From Hydrogenophilus sp. (GTDB lineage Bacteria; Pseudomonadota; Gammaproteobacteria; Burkholderiales; Thiobacillaceae), in contig JAIMKU010000015.1 in NCBI GenBank assembly GCA_020692235.1, forward strand, positions 1 through 37,625: a stretch of DNA of 37,625 nt, written 5' to 3'. Both the position numbers and the translations under genes were made by a program. Under the pieces are notes generated by a model. It did no database searches. It was not told the DNA's origin and saw only the letters and a list, made by a program, of their open reading frames with translations. This document shows, piece after piece, positions 8,778-19,289 of this stretch (positions are counted from its first letter, which is position 1; every line of letters starts with the position of its first letter).

Positions 8778-11700
8778 TCAGGCCGCCTCGGCCAGCTTGA
8801 CCGCATCCTCCACGTCCACAGCCACCGGCCGTGAGACGCCCGGCTCGGGCATGGTCACGCCGATCAAGTGAGTAGCCAGTTCCATGCTGATCCGGTTGTG
8901 GGTGATGAACATGAACTGGGTCTGTTCCGACATCTTGGCCACCAGGCGGCAAAGGCGTTCGGTGTTGCTGTCGTCGAGCGGCGCGTCGACCTCGTCCAGG
9001 ATGCAGAACGGGGCCGGGTTCAGGCTAAAAAAGGCGAATACCAGCGAGATGGCGGTCAAGGTCTTCTCGCCGCCCGAGAGTAGATGGATGGAACTGTTCT
9101 TCTTTCCCGGCGGCTGGGCCATGACCACCAGGCCGGCGTCGAGTATTTCCTCGCCGGTGAGTATCAGTTGCGCCTCACCGCCGCCGAACAGTTCGATGAA
9201 CAGGCGCCGGAACGATGCGCTCACCGTTTCGTAGGTGGCCTTGAGCCGGGCGCGGCTCTCGGCGTCTATGCGCTGGATAACCTCTTCCAGGGTGGCCGCG
9301 GCGGTAGCCAGATCCTCGGCCTGAGCGTCAAGGTAATCCTTGCGCTGGCGGGCCGTGTCCAACTCCTCCAGGACCGCCATATTGACTGCGCCGAGATCGG
9401 CTATCGCCCCGCCTAGCCGCTCGATGTCGGCATTCAGGCCGCTGTCGCGCAGATCGGCGGTGAGTTTTTCGGCCAGCGCGGCCTCATCCTGTTCCAGCAA
9501 CTGCTCGGCAAATTGTTCTTCCTTGAGCCGGGCCTCCTGAAGCTTTAATTCCAGGGCCTGAACATTGGCCCGCAGCGGCTCCAGCTTGCGTTCGGTGAGG
9601 ATACGGCCCTGTTCCAGCTCGCGCAGTTTCTGGTTCGCCCCTTCCATCGCCTCCCGTACCGCCACCAGGGCGATTTCGGCCGCCTTGCGGCGTTCCAGCG
9701 CGGCCAGCATCTCGTCCTGAACCACGACTTCGTCCAGGCCCTGCAACTGGTCTTCCAGTGCCTGCCCACCGAGCGTCAGTTCATCCAGCAGGCGGTCGGT
9801 CTGCTGCCGGCGTTCGACCAAGGCATCAAAACGGCTGGCCAGGGTCTTGACCCGGAAACCGGCCTCCTGGGCCTCGCGCTCGTCCCGACGCAGTCGCTCG
9901 CGCAGGGTGGCGACGGCGGTCTCCTGTTCGCGTCGCGCGGCCAGTTCGGTATCCAGGTTTCCTTGGGTGTATTCCTGTTGCAGCTTGACTTCCTGGTAGC
10001 GCGCCTCGGCCTCTTCCCGGCCCATTGCCTCCTCGGCCAATTGTTCCGCCAATTCAGCCAGGTCATCGTCCAGTTGCCGGCGCCGTTCATCCAGACGCTT
10101 GACCGTCTCGCTCTCCTTGACCAAGACCATCTGGCATTGGTGGGCCTCGGTCTGCGACCGGTCGATCTCGGCCTGGGTATCTTCCATCTCGCGGCGGGCG
10201 TCCCGCACCCTCTCGCCGGCCTCTTCGACCATTTCGCGGACCTCGTCGTGCAGCCGCTCGGCCTCCTTCAGTCGCACGCTCATGATTTCGATGTCGCGCG
10301 AGCGTTTCAGTAACCCCTGATGGCTCTTGTCCCGGGCGTTGTAGGTGATCGCGGCGCGGCCGACCAGATGCCCCAGCGGGGTGGCAATCAGGCCGCCGGC
10401 CGGCAGTCGTTCGCGCTGGGCGACGGCAGAGGCGAGGTCTGGCGCGGTAAAGACCAGCGCCAGCCAATCGGCCAGCAAAAGCTCGGCGTATCTATCTACG
10501 GTGCGTATCCGCTCAACCAGTCTGGGCAGGTCGAAGGTTGCCGCCGGGCCGCCATGCGCCGCAGCGCGCGCCAACGCCAGGTCCAAACGGCCTTCCGGCG
10601 GCGCGTTCAGCCAGTCGGCCCGGTTCTCGGTCAGGAGCGCCGTCAGACGCTCACCCAGCGCCGCCTCCGCTGCCGCTTCCCAACCCGGTTCGACCCGGAT
10701 TTCCTGCCACAGCCGGTGACACTCGTTCAGCCCCTGTCGGGCCAGCCAGGCTTGGCCTTCCTCCTCGCTGTTGCTGGCCTGTTCTTGCAGTTTTTTCAGT
10801 GCCGACAGTTCGGCCGCCAGCCGGTGCAGGTCGCGGCTGGATTGATCGAGTTGTTCGGCGGCATCGCGGCGGGCGCTTTCCAGCGCGGGGAAATCAGCGC
10901 GCAGGTCGTCCTGTTGCGCCTTCAGCCGTTCCACCTGTTGATTCGCCTCTGCCAGGTCCTGTTGCAAATCGGCCAGGAGTTGCGGCGTGGCATTGCCCAA
11001 GGCCGAGCGTTCCTGGCTGAGTCGGGTCTGGCGGGCCTTGACCTGTTCGATGGCCCGCTCGGCGTGCTGCCGGTGGGTCAGTTCGACCTGGGCCTGGCGT
11101 TCGAGGCCGGCCATCTCGCGCTGACGCTCGGCGTAGCGGCGCTGGGCCGCTTCCAGGGTTTGCTCGGCATCGGGCAGGTTGTGCGCCGATTCCAGCGCCT
11201 TATTGGCCAAGCTCTCGGCCAGTTCACGGGCGGCCTCGCCATCCATCCGACATTGCTCGATCTGCTCGGCCAGGGTTTCCTGGTCCAGCCGGGTCTGCTC
11301 GGCCCGCTCGCCGAGTCGTTGCAAATCGTTTTGCAACCGTTCGCGGTTTTCCTTGATATGGCGCTGGGCCTGTTCCAGCCGGCTCGCCTCGGCGCCCTCG
11401 GCGTAGAAATGCGCCTGGGCCTGATTGACCGCCTCGGTGGCGGAGAACTGCTCCAGCCGGGCGCTCTCCAGTTCGCTTTCCAGTCGCCGCAGCTCGGCCA
11501 TGGCGGCCTCGATGTCGTTATGGGCGCGGGCCATGTCCTGTGCCAGCCGGGCCTGCCGGGCCTGAGCGTCGCGCTTGCGTAGCAGCGACAACAGGCCTTC
11601 CTTCAGGGTCTTTTCCTGGCTCAGGGCGAAATAGCGTCGGGCCACCTCGGCCTGGCTGGTCAAACGCTCCAACTGGCCGGCCAACTCGGCGCGTATGTCA

Positions 11701-12284
11701 TCGACCCGGGCCAGGTTTTCGTGGCTGTCGCGCAGTCGGCTCTCGGCTTCCTTGCGCCGCTCCTTGTACTTGGACACCCCGGCCGCCTCTTCCAGATAGC
11801 CGCGTAGTTCCTCGGGCTTCGATTCGATGATCCGGGAGATCATCCCCTGCTCGATGATGGCGTAGGCATCGCCTCCCAGACCGGTGCCCAGAAACAGGTC
11901 GTAGACATCCTTGCGCCGGACCTGGATATTGTTGATGTAATAACTGGAATCGCCGGCGCGCGTCAGCATCCGTTTTACTGAAATCTCGGCGTATTGCGAC
12001 CACTGCCCCTGCGCCCGACCCTCGCTGTTGTCGAACAGCATCTCCACCGAGGCGCGCGATGCCGGCTTACGGTTGGCCGAGCCGTTGAAGATGACGTCCT
12101 GCATGGTTGAGCCGCGCAGTTCCCGCGCCTTGGACTCGCCCAGCACCCAGCGCACGGCGTCGATCACATTGGACTTGCCGCAGCCGTTCGGGCCGACGAT
12201 GCCGGTCAGGCGCGCAGGGGCCGGTATGGTGACGGGGTCGACAAAGGACTTGAACCCAGCGAGATGAATGTGTTTTAGACGCAA
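8778..12284 (-). CDS. smc: Chromosome segregation protein SMC
   Basis: [20 protein letters not shown], Walker [21 protein letters not shown], long coiled coils, C-terminal [18 protein letters not shown] and [12 protein letters not shown]. Confidence 0.97.
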   Translation of the reverse strand: MRLKHIHLAGFKSFVDPVTIPAPARLTGIVGPNGCGKSNVIDAVRWVLGESKARELRGSTMQDVIFNGSANRKPASRASVEMLFDNSEGRAQGQWSQYAEISVKRMLTRAGDSSYYINNIQVRRKDVYDLFLGTGLGGDAYAIIEQGMISRIIESKPEELRGYLEEAAGVSKYKERRKEAESRLRDSHENLARVDDIRAELAGQLERLTSQAEVARRYFALSQEKTLKEGLLSLLRKRDAQARQARLAQDMARAHNDIEAAMAELRRLESELESARLEQFSATEAVNQAQAHFYAEGAEASRLEQAQRHIKENRERLQNDLQRLGERAEQTRLDQETLAEQIEQCRMDGEAARELAESLANKALESAHNLPDAEQTLEAAQRRYAERQREMAGLERQAQVELTHRQHAERAIEQVKARQTRLSQERSALGNATPQLLADLQQDLAEANQQVERLKAQQDDLRADFPALESARRDAAEQLDQSSRDLHRLAAELSALKKLQEQASNSEEEGQAWLARQGLNECHRLWQEIRVEPGWEAAAEAALGERLTALLTENRADWLNAPPEGRLDLALARAAAHGGPAATFDLPRLVERIRTVDRYAELLLADWLALVFTAPDLASAVAQRERLPAGGLIATPLGHLVGRAAITYNARDKSHQGLLKRSRDIEIMSVRLKEAERLHDEVREMVEEAGERVRDARREMEDTQAEIDRSQTEAHQCQMVLVKESETVKRLDERRRQLDDDLAELAEQLAEEAMGREEAEARYQEVKLQQEYTQGNLDTELAARREQETAVATLRERLRRDEREAQEAGFRVKTLASRFDALVERRQQTDRLLDELTLGGQALEDQLQGLDEVVVQDEMLAALERRKAAEIALVAVREAMEGANQKLRELEQGRILTERKLEPLRANVQALELKLQEARLKEEQFAEQLLEQDEAALAEKLTADLRDSGLNADIERLGGAIADLGAVNMAVLEELDTARQRKDYLDAQAEDLATAAATLEEVIQRIDAESRARLKATYETVSASFRRLFIELFGGGEAQLILTGEEILDAGLVVMAQPPGKKNSSIHLLSGGEKTLTAISLVFAFFSLNPAPFCILDEVDAPLDDSNTERLCRLVAKMSEQTQFMFITHNRISMELATHLIGVTMPEPGVSRPVAVDVEDAVKLAEAA

Positions 12285-12303
12285 CGAAAGAGGCTTCGGG
12301 TTT

Positions 12304-12309
12304 TATAAT
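12304..12309 (+). promoter_or_regulatory. Possible -10 element (TATAAT) for queF
   Basis: Perfect TATAAT 34 nt upstream of the queF ATG in the smc/queF divergent spacer; no convincing -35. Confidence 0.4.
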
Positions 12310-12342
12310 CTGCGCCCACATTTTAACTGCCCGGCTAAAAAC

Positions 12343-12762
12343 ATGCCCAGCCAACCGCAAAAAACCCTGGAAACCTTCGTCAACCCAAGCACGGAGCGGG
12401 ACTATCAGATACACATCGAGGCCCCGGAATTCACCTGTCTATGTCCCAAGACCGGCCAACCCGACTTCGCCACCCTGTTTTTAGACTATATCCCGGACCT
12501 GAACTGCGTCGAGTTGAAGAGTCTGAAGCTCTATATCTGGTCGTTCCGTGGCGAGGGCCATTTTCACGAGGCGGTGACCAACCGCATCCTGAACGATCTG
12601 GTCAAGGCCATCGGCCCACGTTTCATGCGCCTGACTGCCAAGTTCTATGTGCGCGGCGGCATCTTCACCAACGTCGTGGCCGAACACCGCAAGGCCGGCT
12701 GGCAAGCCCAGCCCAAGGTCGAATTGAGCCAATTTCCGGCGCAATCGAATATCCGGGGCTAG
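12343..12762 (+). CDS. queF: NADPH-dependent 7-cyano-7-deazaguanine reductase QueF
   Basis: [35 protein letters not shown] and [14 protein letters not shown] motifs. Confidence 0.96.
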   Translation: MPSQPQKTLETFVNPSTERDYQIHIEAPEFTCLCPKTGQPDFATLFLDYIPDLNCVELKSLKLYIWSFRGEGHFHEAVTNRILNDLVKAIGPRFMRLTAKFYVRGGIFTNVVAEHRKAGWQAQPKVELSQFPAQSNIRG

Positions 12763-12779
12763 CGAATATCCGGGGCTAG
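12746..12779. repeat. Perfect 17-bp tandem duplication spanning the queF stop codon
   Basis: cgaatatccggggctag repeated exactly twice (12746-12762, 12763-12779); the first copy encodes the C-terminal NIRG*. Confidence 0.95.
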
Positions 12780-12842
12780 CGGCAAGGCAATCGCGCAGAG
12801 GCAGAAAATCGATTGAGTTCGGCGAACGGCTGAAAAAAAATC

Positions 12843-12917
12843 TGGTGGGCGGTATTGGTATCGAACCAACGACCCCTTCCGTGTGAAGGAAGTGCTCTAC
12901 CACTGAGCTAACCGCCC
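12843..12917 (-). tRNA. tRNA-Val(CAC)
   Basis: Minus strand GGGCGGTTAGCTCAGTGGTAGAGCACTTCCTTCACACGGAAGGGGTCGTTGGTTCGATACCAATACCGCCCACCA; all four arms pair, loop TTCACAC gives anticodon CAC, CCA encoded. Confidence 0.95.
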
Positions 12918-13019
12918 GAGAGCGGCGCATTTTAAAGAGCCGGGCTAATCCGGTCAAAGGCTTTTTCCGAAACGCCCGGCTTCCAGTAAAATTGCCCTTT
13001 CAAAAAAAGCCCCTCACTC

Positions 13020-14444
13020 ATGATCCGCACTCGATTCGCACCATCTCCCACCGGCTATCTGCACATCGGCGGCGCCCGCACGGCCTTGTTCTCCTGGGCG
13101 TATGCCCGCAAGCACGGCGGCCAGTTCGTGTTACGCATCGAAGACACCGACCGGGAGCGTTCGACCCAGGCCTCCGTGCAAGCGATCCTGGATGGTTTGA
13201 CATGGCTGGGCATCGACTGGGACGAGGGTCCGTTCTATCAAATGGAGCGCCTGGATCGCTACAAGACGGTTGCCGATCAGCTACTCGCCGAGGGCAAGGC
13301 CTATTACTGCTATGCCAGCAAGGAAGAGCTGGACGCCCTGCGCGAGAGCCAGCGGGCGCGCGGCAAGAAACCTCGCTATGACGGTCGCTGGCGACCGGAG
13401 ACCAACAAGATATTGCCGGAACCGCCGGCCGGGGTAATACCGGTGATCCGGTTCAAGACCCCGCGCGCAGGCGCGGTCACCTTCAACGATCTAATCAAAG
13501 GGCCGATCACCGTCGCCAACAGCGAACTGGACGACCTGGTCATCATGCGCGGCGACGGCGTGCCGACCTACAACTTCGGCGTGGTGATCGACGATTGGGA
13601 CATGGGCATCAGCCACGTCATCCGCGGCGACGATCATGTCAACAATACCCCGCGTCAGGTCAACATCCTGAATGCGCTCGGCGCGCCAGTTCCGGTCTAT
13701 GGCCATGTACCGATGATCCTGGGCCATGACGGTGAACGCCTGTCCAAGCGCCACGGCGCGGTATCGGTATTGCAATATCAGGAGGATGGCTATCTGCCCG
13801 AGGCGCTGATGAACTATCTGGCTCGGCTGGGCTGGGGTCACGGTGATGCCGAAAAATTCAGCAAGGATGAATTCATAGAATGGTTCAATCTGGAAGGGGT
13901 CAGCCATGCGCCCGGCCGATTCAACCAGGAAAAGCTGGCCTGGCTAAACCAGCAATACCTGAAAGAGGCCGATAATGGCCGCCTCGCCGAACTGGCCCTG
14001 CCCTTTCTGGCCAAGCAGGGCATCGACACGGCGGGCGGCCCGGCGCTGGCCGACTTGATGGCTCTACTGAAGGAGCGTACCGCCACCGTCGAAGAGCTGG
14101 CCGATGCCGCTCATATCTTCTATCGCCATAACCTGGCGGCCGTCGAGGACCTGCAAGCCAGGTTGGAGCCGGCCGCCCTGCCCGCCTTTGAACAACTACA
14201 GGCCGAGCTGAATACCGTGGTTTGGGAAGCCGACGTCTTGAATCGGCTGTTCAAGGACACCGCCAAGGCATTCGGACTGAAGATGGGACAGATCGGCGTC
14301 CCGCTGCGCCTGGTCCTGTTTGGTACCGCGCATACGCCATCACTCGACGCCACCCTGGTCGCGCTCGGCCGTGCAGAAACCCTGCGCCGTTTCGCCACCG
14401 CCTGGCCGCATGCCCTGGCCGCGCTACAGACACGCGGCGGTTGA
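13020..14444 (+). CDS. gltX: Glutamyl-tRNA synthetase
   Basis: MIRTRFAPSPTGYLHIGGARTALFSW with HIGH-like motif, and LSKRHGAVSV (KMSKS-like). Confidence 0.97.
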   Translation: MIRTRFAPSPTGYLHIGGARTALFSWAYARKHGGQFVLRIEDTDRERSTQASVQAILDGLTWLGIDWDEGPFYQMERLDRYKTVADQLLAEGKAYYCYASKEELDALRESQRARGKKPRYDGRWRPETNKILPEPPAGVIPVIRFKTPRAGAVTFNDLIKGPITVANSELDDLVIMRGDGVPTYNFGVVIDDWDMGISHVIRGDDHVNNTPRQVNILNALGAPVPVYGHVPMILGHDGERLSKRHGAVSVLQYQEDGYLPEALMNYLARLGWGHGDAEKFSKDEFIEWFNLEGVSHAPGRFNQEKLAWLNQQYLKEADNGRLAELALPFLAKQGIDTAGGPALADLMALLKERTATVEELADAAHIFYRHNLAAVEDLQARLEPAALPAFEQLQAELNTVVWEADVLNRLFKDTAKAFGLKMGQIGVPLRLVLFGTAHTPSLDATLVALGRAETLRRFATAWPHALAALQTRGG

Positions 14445-14456
14445 CCGCCTGGCCCG

Positions 14457-14854
14457 ATGAAGAACGATAAAAAACCCGCTGCTTTGCAGAAGATGAAGCT
14501 CATCGCCTCATTGACCAGCCCGTTCGCCCGCAAGGTGCGCATCGTCGCCAATGAAAAGCGCGTCGATTTCGACCTGGTGCTCGACAATCCATGGGAGCCG
14601 AACAGTCATGTCCCGGAGTACAACCCATTAGGCATGGTGCCGGTCTGGCCGCTCTGAGCGCCGACATCGGTATGAACAAATGGTGTCTGGGCGAGTTTTT
14701 CACCTTGGCCGACATCGCTGTGGGCTGCACCCTGGGTTATCTCGATCTGCGCTTCCCCGAGATCGACTGGCGCCGCTCCCAACCGCACCTGTCCGAACTC
14801 TACGACCGCCTCATGCAGCGGCCGACCTTCATGGACACCGCGGCCAAGTCATAA
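14457..14854 (+). pseudogene. Glutathione S-transferase family gene with internal deletion and frame disruption
   Basis: Frame 1 (14457-14657): MKLIASLTSPFARKVRIVANEKRVDFDLVLDNPWEPNSHVPEYNPLGMVPVW. Frame 2 resumes LAALSADIG...WCLGEFFTLADIAVGCTLGYLDLRFPEIDWR...LYDRLMQRPTFMDT. The segment between the thioredoxin-like N-terminus and C-terminal helices is missing. Confidence 0.88.
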
Positions 14855-14855
14855 A

Positions 14856-15466
14856 TCAGGATGGCCCGGCCTCGACCGGATCGACATGGGTCATGACTGT
14901 CATCACCGGGAAACCTGCCATAAGTCGACGCTCGACCTCCTCGGCTATGTCGTGGCCAGCCCTGACCGGGATATCGCCAGCCACCTCCAGATGGACATCG
15001 ACCACGATGAGGTCGGCCATCTTGCGGGTATGCAGATCATGCACGCCCAACACCCCGGTGTGTCCTCGATCATCGCCCGCATCCCCGCCAGGGTCTCGGC
15101 ATCGACTGCCCGGTCCATCAAATCGCCAAGCGCGCTCCAGGCAAAATTCCAACCCATCCTGGCTACCATCAAGCCAACCACCAATGCCGCCACCGGATCG
15201 AGCAGCGGATAGCCGAGCAAATTGCCCACGATGCCGCCGGCCACCACCAGCGACGAAGCGGCATCCGAGCGGGCGTGCCAGGCATTGGCGATCAACAGCG
15301 AGTGGATGCCATCGGCGACCAGACCTTGCGAACCGGAGATGAAGCCGATCGCGATCTGCCCGGTGCTGAGCATGATATTGACGGCCACGCTGACCAGCGT
15401 GCTGCGTTTGCTGGCTGCGTGTCGCGCCGGGGTGTCTTCTTCGAGTTTTCTTAGCGCTGGTTCCAT
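14856..15466 (-). pseudogene. Cation diffusion facilitator (CDF) transporter with internal deletion and -1 frameshift
   Basis: 15466 frame: ...GFISGSQGLVADGIHSL|LIANAWHARSDAASSLVVAGGIVGNLLGY...MIEDTPG, continuing in another frame as GVLGVHDLHTRKMADLIVVDVHLEVAGDIPV...VMTHVDPVEAG. Shift maps to the C4 run at 15053-15056. Confidence 0.9.
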
Positions 15467-15496
15467 AGTTATCTCAGGTTCAAGTCCGGCAAACTC

Positions 15497-16228
15497 CTAA
15501 TAATTATCCAGCTCATAACGAACCCGGATATAGATCAGCGCCCGGACTGGCCGGCCATCCTTGCGCGCAGGCTCGAAATGGCCATGCTTGAAGGCATCGA
15601 GCGACGAGTTTTCGAACACCGCGGGTGGGTCGCTTTCCTGGACTTCGACATCACGCACCACGCCGAATTCGTCGACCTTCAGCTTCAGCTTGACCGTGCC
15701 CTGCTGGTTGCGGCGCAAGGCCTCGACCGGATAGATCGGGTTGATCGGTTGGCTGGCCCTGGGCTGGACATCCAGTTGCCGCGCCTCGTACCAATTGGTG
15801 TCCACCAGAACCGGAACGCTGGGCAAGGCCAAAGAGTCGCTGGCGGCAGGGCGGACTACTGCAGTCTTGGCCTCGGGGGCCGTGACGGCCGGCCGGGCAT
15901 CGAGAACTGGCGCAGGTTTGGCGTTATCGTGGCGCGCGGGTACAGACGGTTCCGGCCGTGCCGGCTCCGGCCGTGCCGGCTCCGCCAACGGCGGGACGAC
16001 CGGCTCGACCGGAACGGCGGCGGGGACTGGCGGCGGTGCTGCCGGCGGCGCCGTGGTCAGTTGAGCATTGATGACCGTAACTACTTGATGCGCGACATAG
16101 CCGCGCGGCTGAACCAGCATGACCACGGCCACGTGCAAACTCAGAGAGAGCAGCAACATGCGGGCCATTGGCTGGCGCCGGATTTGCTGCCAAAGGGCCA
16201 TGTCGTGTAATGCCGGTATCCAGTCCAT
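15497..16228 (-). CDS. TonB-like energy transducer
   Basis: N-terminal TM anchor, Pro/Ala-rich linker, C-terminal YPVEALRRNQQGTVKLKLKVDEFGVVRDVEVQES TonB-type domain. Confidence 0.85.
   Translation of the reverse strand: MDWIPALHDMALWQQIRRQPMARMLLLSLSLHVAVVMLVQPRGYVAHQVVTVINAQLTTAPPAAPPPVPAAVPVEPVVPPLAEPARPEPARPEPSVPARHDNAKPAPVLDARPAVTAPEAKTAVVRPAASDSLALPSVPVLVDTNWYEARQLDVQPRASQPINPIYPVEALRRNQQGTVKLKLKVDEFGVVRDVEVQESDPPAVFENSSLDAFKHGHFEPARKDGRPVRALIYIRVRYELDNY
15951..15980. repeat. 15-bp tandem repeat in the TonB linker
   Basis: tccggccgtgccggc x2, encoding PARPE-type repeats on the minus strand. Confidence 0.85.
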
Positions 16229-16264
16229 CGGTGCGGGCCGCCATAGCGGCGGCCGTCAATGTAT

Positions 16265-16975
16265 CTATTTGCCGCCGGCCTCGTCCAGCATCTGACTCAA
16301 CCGGTCGGCGGTGGTCAGGCCGGGAATACGCTTGCCGTTGCCGAGGATGATGTTGGGCGTGCCCTGGATATGCAGCTTGTCGCCCAACGCCAGGTTGGCA
16401 TCGACCGGATTCGGGCAGTCGTCCTTGCCTTCCGGCACCGTGTTGTTCAGCATCAGGCCTTCCCAGGCCTTGACCGGATCGGCGCTGCACCAGACCAGGC
16501 GGCTCTTGCGCGCGGCGTCGGTGTGCATGGGCAACGGATATTCGAAGATGTAGATGGTGACGTTAGTCAGCTTGGCCAGTTCCGGTTCCAGCTTCTTGCA
16601 ATACGGGCAATCCGGATCCGAGAACACCGCCATACGCCGCTTGCCGTCGCCTTTCACAACCTTGATGGCCTGTTGCAGTGGCAGGCTGTCGAAGCCGACC
16701 AGGGTCAGCTTGTCGACCTTTTCCTGAGTCAGGTTACGCTTGCTCGCGGCATCGACCAGCATACCTTCGATGACGTACTTGGCATCCTTGTCGGCGTAGA
16801 TAACATGGCTACCATCCACCACCACCTCATACAACCCGGCAATCGGGGTCTTGCTGACACTATCGATCTTGACGCCGGGGAAATGAGCTTCCAGGTTTTT
16901 CTTGATGCTATCTTGGCCCGCGTCGCAAGCGGAGGTCAGCAACAAGGTGAACAACAGTGGAATAAAAATACGCAT
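16265..16975 (-). CDS. dsbC: Thiol:disulfide interchange protein DsbC
   Basis: Signal peptide; VFSDPDCPYCKKLEPEL (CxYC active site); QGTPNIILGNGKRIPG. Confidence 0.93.
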   Translation of the reverse strand: MRIFIPLLFTLLLTSACDAGQDSIKKNLEAHFPGVKIDSVSKTPIAGLYEVVVDGSHVIYADKDAKYVIEGMLVDAASKRNLTQEKVDKLTLVGFDSLPLQQAIKVVKGDGKRRMAVFSDPDCPYCKKLEPELAKLTNVTIYIFEYPLPMHTDAARKSRLVWCSADPVKAWEGLMLNNTVPEGKDDCPNPVDANLALGDKLHIQGTPNIILGNGKRIPGLTTADRLSQMLDEAGGK

Positions 16976-16992
16976 GAGGTCTCTCTATCGAG

Positions 16993-18138
16993 TTATTGAA
17001 TGGCATGGCGCATCAGCGCCTGTTTCAGCCAATCCTGGCTGTCGGTCAAACCGAGGCCGGCATTGCGCAAAGTACGCGCGACCGGATCGGGGCTGGTAAA
17101 TAGTTTCTTTAAACCACCGGTGGTGAACTGCATGGTGGCCACATCCTCCATCCGGCGAACCGAGTAGGCTTGGAGGCGGCCAATGGCGCCCGGGTTCCCG
17201 CCGGAAGCTAACATTTCGGCCAGCCGCCGGCAATCCCGGAAGCCCAGGTTGACGCCCTGGCCGGCCAGCGGGTGGACCGTATGGGCGGCGTCGCCGATCA
17301 GGACCAGCCCTGGCCGAAACCACTCTTTGGCCCGCCGTATCTTCAATGGGAAGGCGGCCTGTGGCGTAATTTGCCGCAGTCGTCCGAGTACCCCATGTCC
17401 CGCCTGTGCGACCGCCGCAGCGAATTCATCGGCGGTCTGCGCCAGCCGCCCCGGCACCGCATCTTCGTGACTGGACCAGACAATTGAGATGTGCCTTCCC
17501 GGCAGAGGCAGGTAGGCCAGGATGCCGTCCTGGCGGAGCCATTGCCAGGCGATACCGCGATGCGGCCGCTCGGTCTCGAAGTTGGCCACCACGCCCGACT
17601 GGTGCTGATCCTTGACGGTGCAGCCGATGCCGGCCTGTGCGCGTAGCCAGGAGCTGGCGCCATCGGCGCCGACCAGCAGGTCGGTCTCAATACGCCGGCC
17701 CCCGATCAAGTGAAGCGTATGGCGACCTTCGCCCCAGGCCACCGCCTCCGCTGCGACCGCAATCAACTCCACGTTGGACGCCCGCCTGAGCGCCTGCCAC
17801 AAGGCAAATTGCAGACGGCCGTTCTCGGCGATCCAGGCCAGTTCCGACAAACCGGTCTCCAGGGCATCAAAGTTCAGCCGGCCGCCGTCATCGCCGAAGA
17901 TGCGCATGGCCTGGACGGCACCTGCCCGCACTGGCTCGGCCCAGCCGCCCAAGGCCTTCAGCCAGTTCACGTTGCCCGGGCTGAAGGCGTAGATGCGAGC
18001 GTCCCAGTCTTCGGCCGGTAGCGGCGGCGGCCGTGGCTCAACCAGGGCAACGCGATAGGGTGAATTCTTCAGGGCCAGGGCCAAGGCGGCGCCGGTCAGA
18101 CCGCCACCGACTATCGCGATGTCAAAACGCTCCATCAT
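16993..18138 (-). CDS. UbiH/UbiF/VisC/COQ6-family FAD-dependent hydroxylase
   Basis: FDIAIVGGGLTGAALALAL Rossmann motif; LIGDAAHTVHPLAGQGVNLGFRDC. Confidence 0.92.
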   Translation of the reverse strand: MMERFDIAIVGGGLTGAALALALKNSPYRVALVEPRPPPLPAEDWDARIYAFSPGNVNWLKALGGWAEPVRAGAVQAMRIFGDDGGRLNFDALETGLSELAWIAENGRLQFALWQALRRASNVELIAVAAEAVAWGEGRHTLHLIGGRRIETDLLVGADGASSWLRAQAGIGCTVKDQHQSGVVANFETERPHRGIAWQWLRQDGILAYLPLPGRHISIVWSSHEDAVPGRLAQTADEFAAAVAQAGHGVLGRLRQITPQAAFPLKIRRAKEWFRPGLVLIGDAAHTVHPLAGQGVNLGFRDCRRLAEMLASGGNPGAIGRLQAYSVRRMEDVATMQFTTGGLKKLFTSPDPVARTLRNAGLGLTDSQDWLKQALMRHAIQ

Positions 18139-19289
18139 GCCTGGGCCCCGAACATCATCTTGCGCGCGAACAGGTTTTTCAGCGGCGGCACGGCATCCAT
18201 GGCCGTCAGCTCCAGGTCGCGCACCTGCGACAACAACGGCAGGTCATTGGCGAATAGATCGACCAATAGATCGGTCATGGCGATGCCGCCGGCCACGTCC
18301 CAGCGCCGATGATTCCGGTAGCGGGCGAGAAAATCGCTATCGCCCAACTGCTCGCGGGATGAGTCCATGATCGTTTCCGCCAGCCACCAGGCATCGCGCA
18401 GGCCCAGGTTGAAGCCCTGCCCGGCGACCGGGTGCAGGGTCTGGGCGGCATTGCCGATGCGCACCAGGCCGGGCCGATCCTTGGCCGCGCTGGTTACCAG
18501 GCGGAGCGGAAACACCGAGCGCGGGCCGGCCGCCAGGAAGCGCCCCTGGCGGTCGCCGAAGGCCTGCTGCAAGGCGTCCAGGAAGGTGGCCTCGTCCCAT
18601 TGCATCCGGGCCGCCACCTGATCTGCCGGCGTAGTCCAGACCAGGGCATAGTGGTCGCCGAGCGGCAACAGCGCCATCGGCCCCGCCGGGGTGAACCGCT
18701 CATAGGCCCGACCGCCATGCGGCAGCTCGGTCCGGACCGTGCAGACGATGGCACTCTGGCGGTAATCCTTGATCTTGACCTCGCCCGGCAGGCTCTTGCC
18801 GCCGTCGGCCAGGACCAGCAAGCGGGCGGTCAAGGTGCGCGCAACACCTGCCTGTCGATATTCCACCAGACCGCAGCCGGAGGCCGGCCGCACCGCCGAG
18901 ACCCGGGCGCCGGTAATCAGCTCCGCAGCGGCATCCGGCAGCCCTGCCGCCAAGGCGGCATAGAGGTCGCCGTATTCTGCGCAGTAGCCGAGGGCCGGCA
19001 CTTTCATCTCATTCGCCGCCAGCACGGCCCGGCCAAAGCGGCCCTGCTGGGATACGTGGATGGTCTCGATCGGTGTGGCCCGCACGGCAAGCCGGTCCCA
19101 TGTGACCAACCGTTCCAGGATCAAGCGCGTGCCTTGGGACAGCGCCAGGGCGCGAGGGTCGCGTGCGGCGAATTCGCTCCTGGCCTCCAGCAGCGCGACG
19201 GTCAGGCCGCTATCCTTGAGGGCGATGGTCAGCGCGTCGCCAACCGGGCCGCCGCCAATGATGGCGATGTCGCAATGTTCAATGACCAC
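18135..19289 (-). CDS. ubiH: UbiH-like 2-polyprenyl-6-methoxyphenol hydroxylase
   Basis: CDIAIIGGGPVGDALTIALKDSGL; RIGNAAQTLHPVAGQGFNLGLRDAWWLAE. Confidence 0.9.
   Translation of the reverse strand: MVIEHCDIAIIGGGPVGDALTIALKDSGLTVALLEARSEFAARDPRALALSQGTRLILERLVTWDRLAVRATPIETIHVSQQGRFGRAVLAANEMKVPALGYCAEYGDLYAALAAGLPDAAAELITGARVSAVRPASGCGLVEYRQAGVARTLTARLLVLADGGKSLPGEVKIKDYRQSAIVCTVRTELPHGGRAYERFTPAGPMALLPLGDHYALVWTTPADQVAARMQWDEATFLDALQQAFGDRQGRFLAAGPRSVFPLRLVTSAAKDRPGLVRIGNAAQTLHPVAGQGFNLGLRDAWWLAETIMDSSREQLGDSDFLARYRNHRRWDVAGGIAMTDLLVDLFANDLPLLSQVRDLELTAMDAVPPLKNLFARKMMFGAQA

Noticed and set aside
10320-11582. 420-aa plus-strand ORF antisense to smc
   Set aside because: High-GC shadow ORF opposite a clearly coding SMC coiled-coil; translation is repetitive L/G/Q-rich with no recognisable domain.
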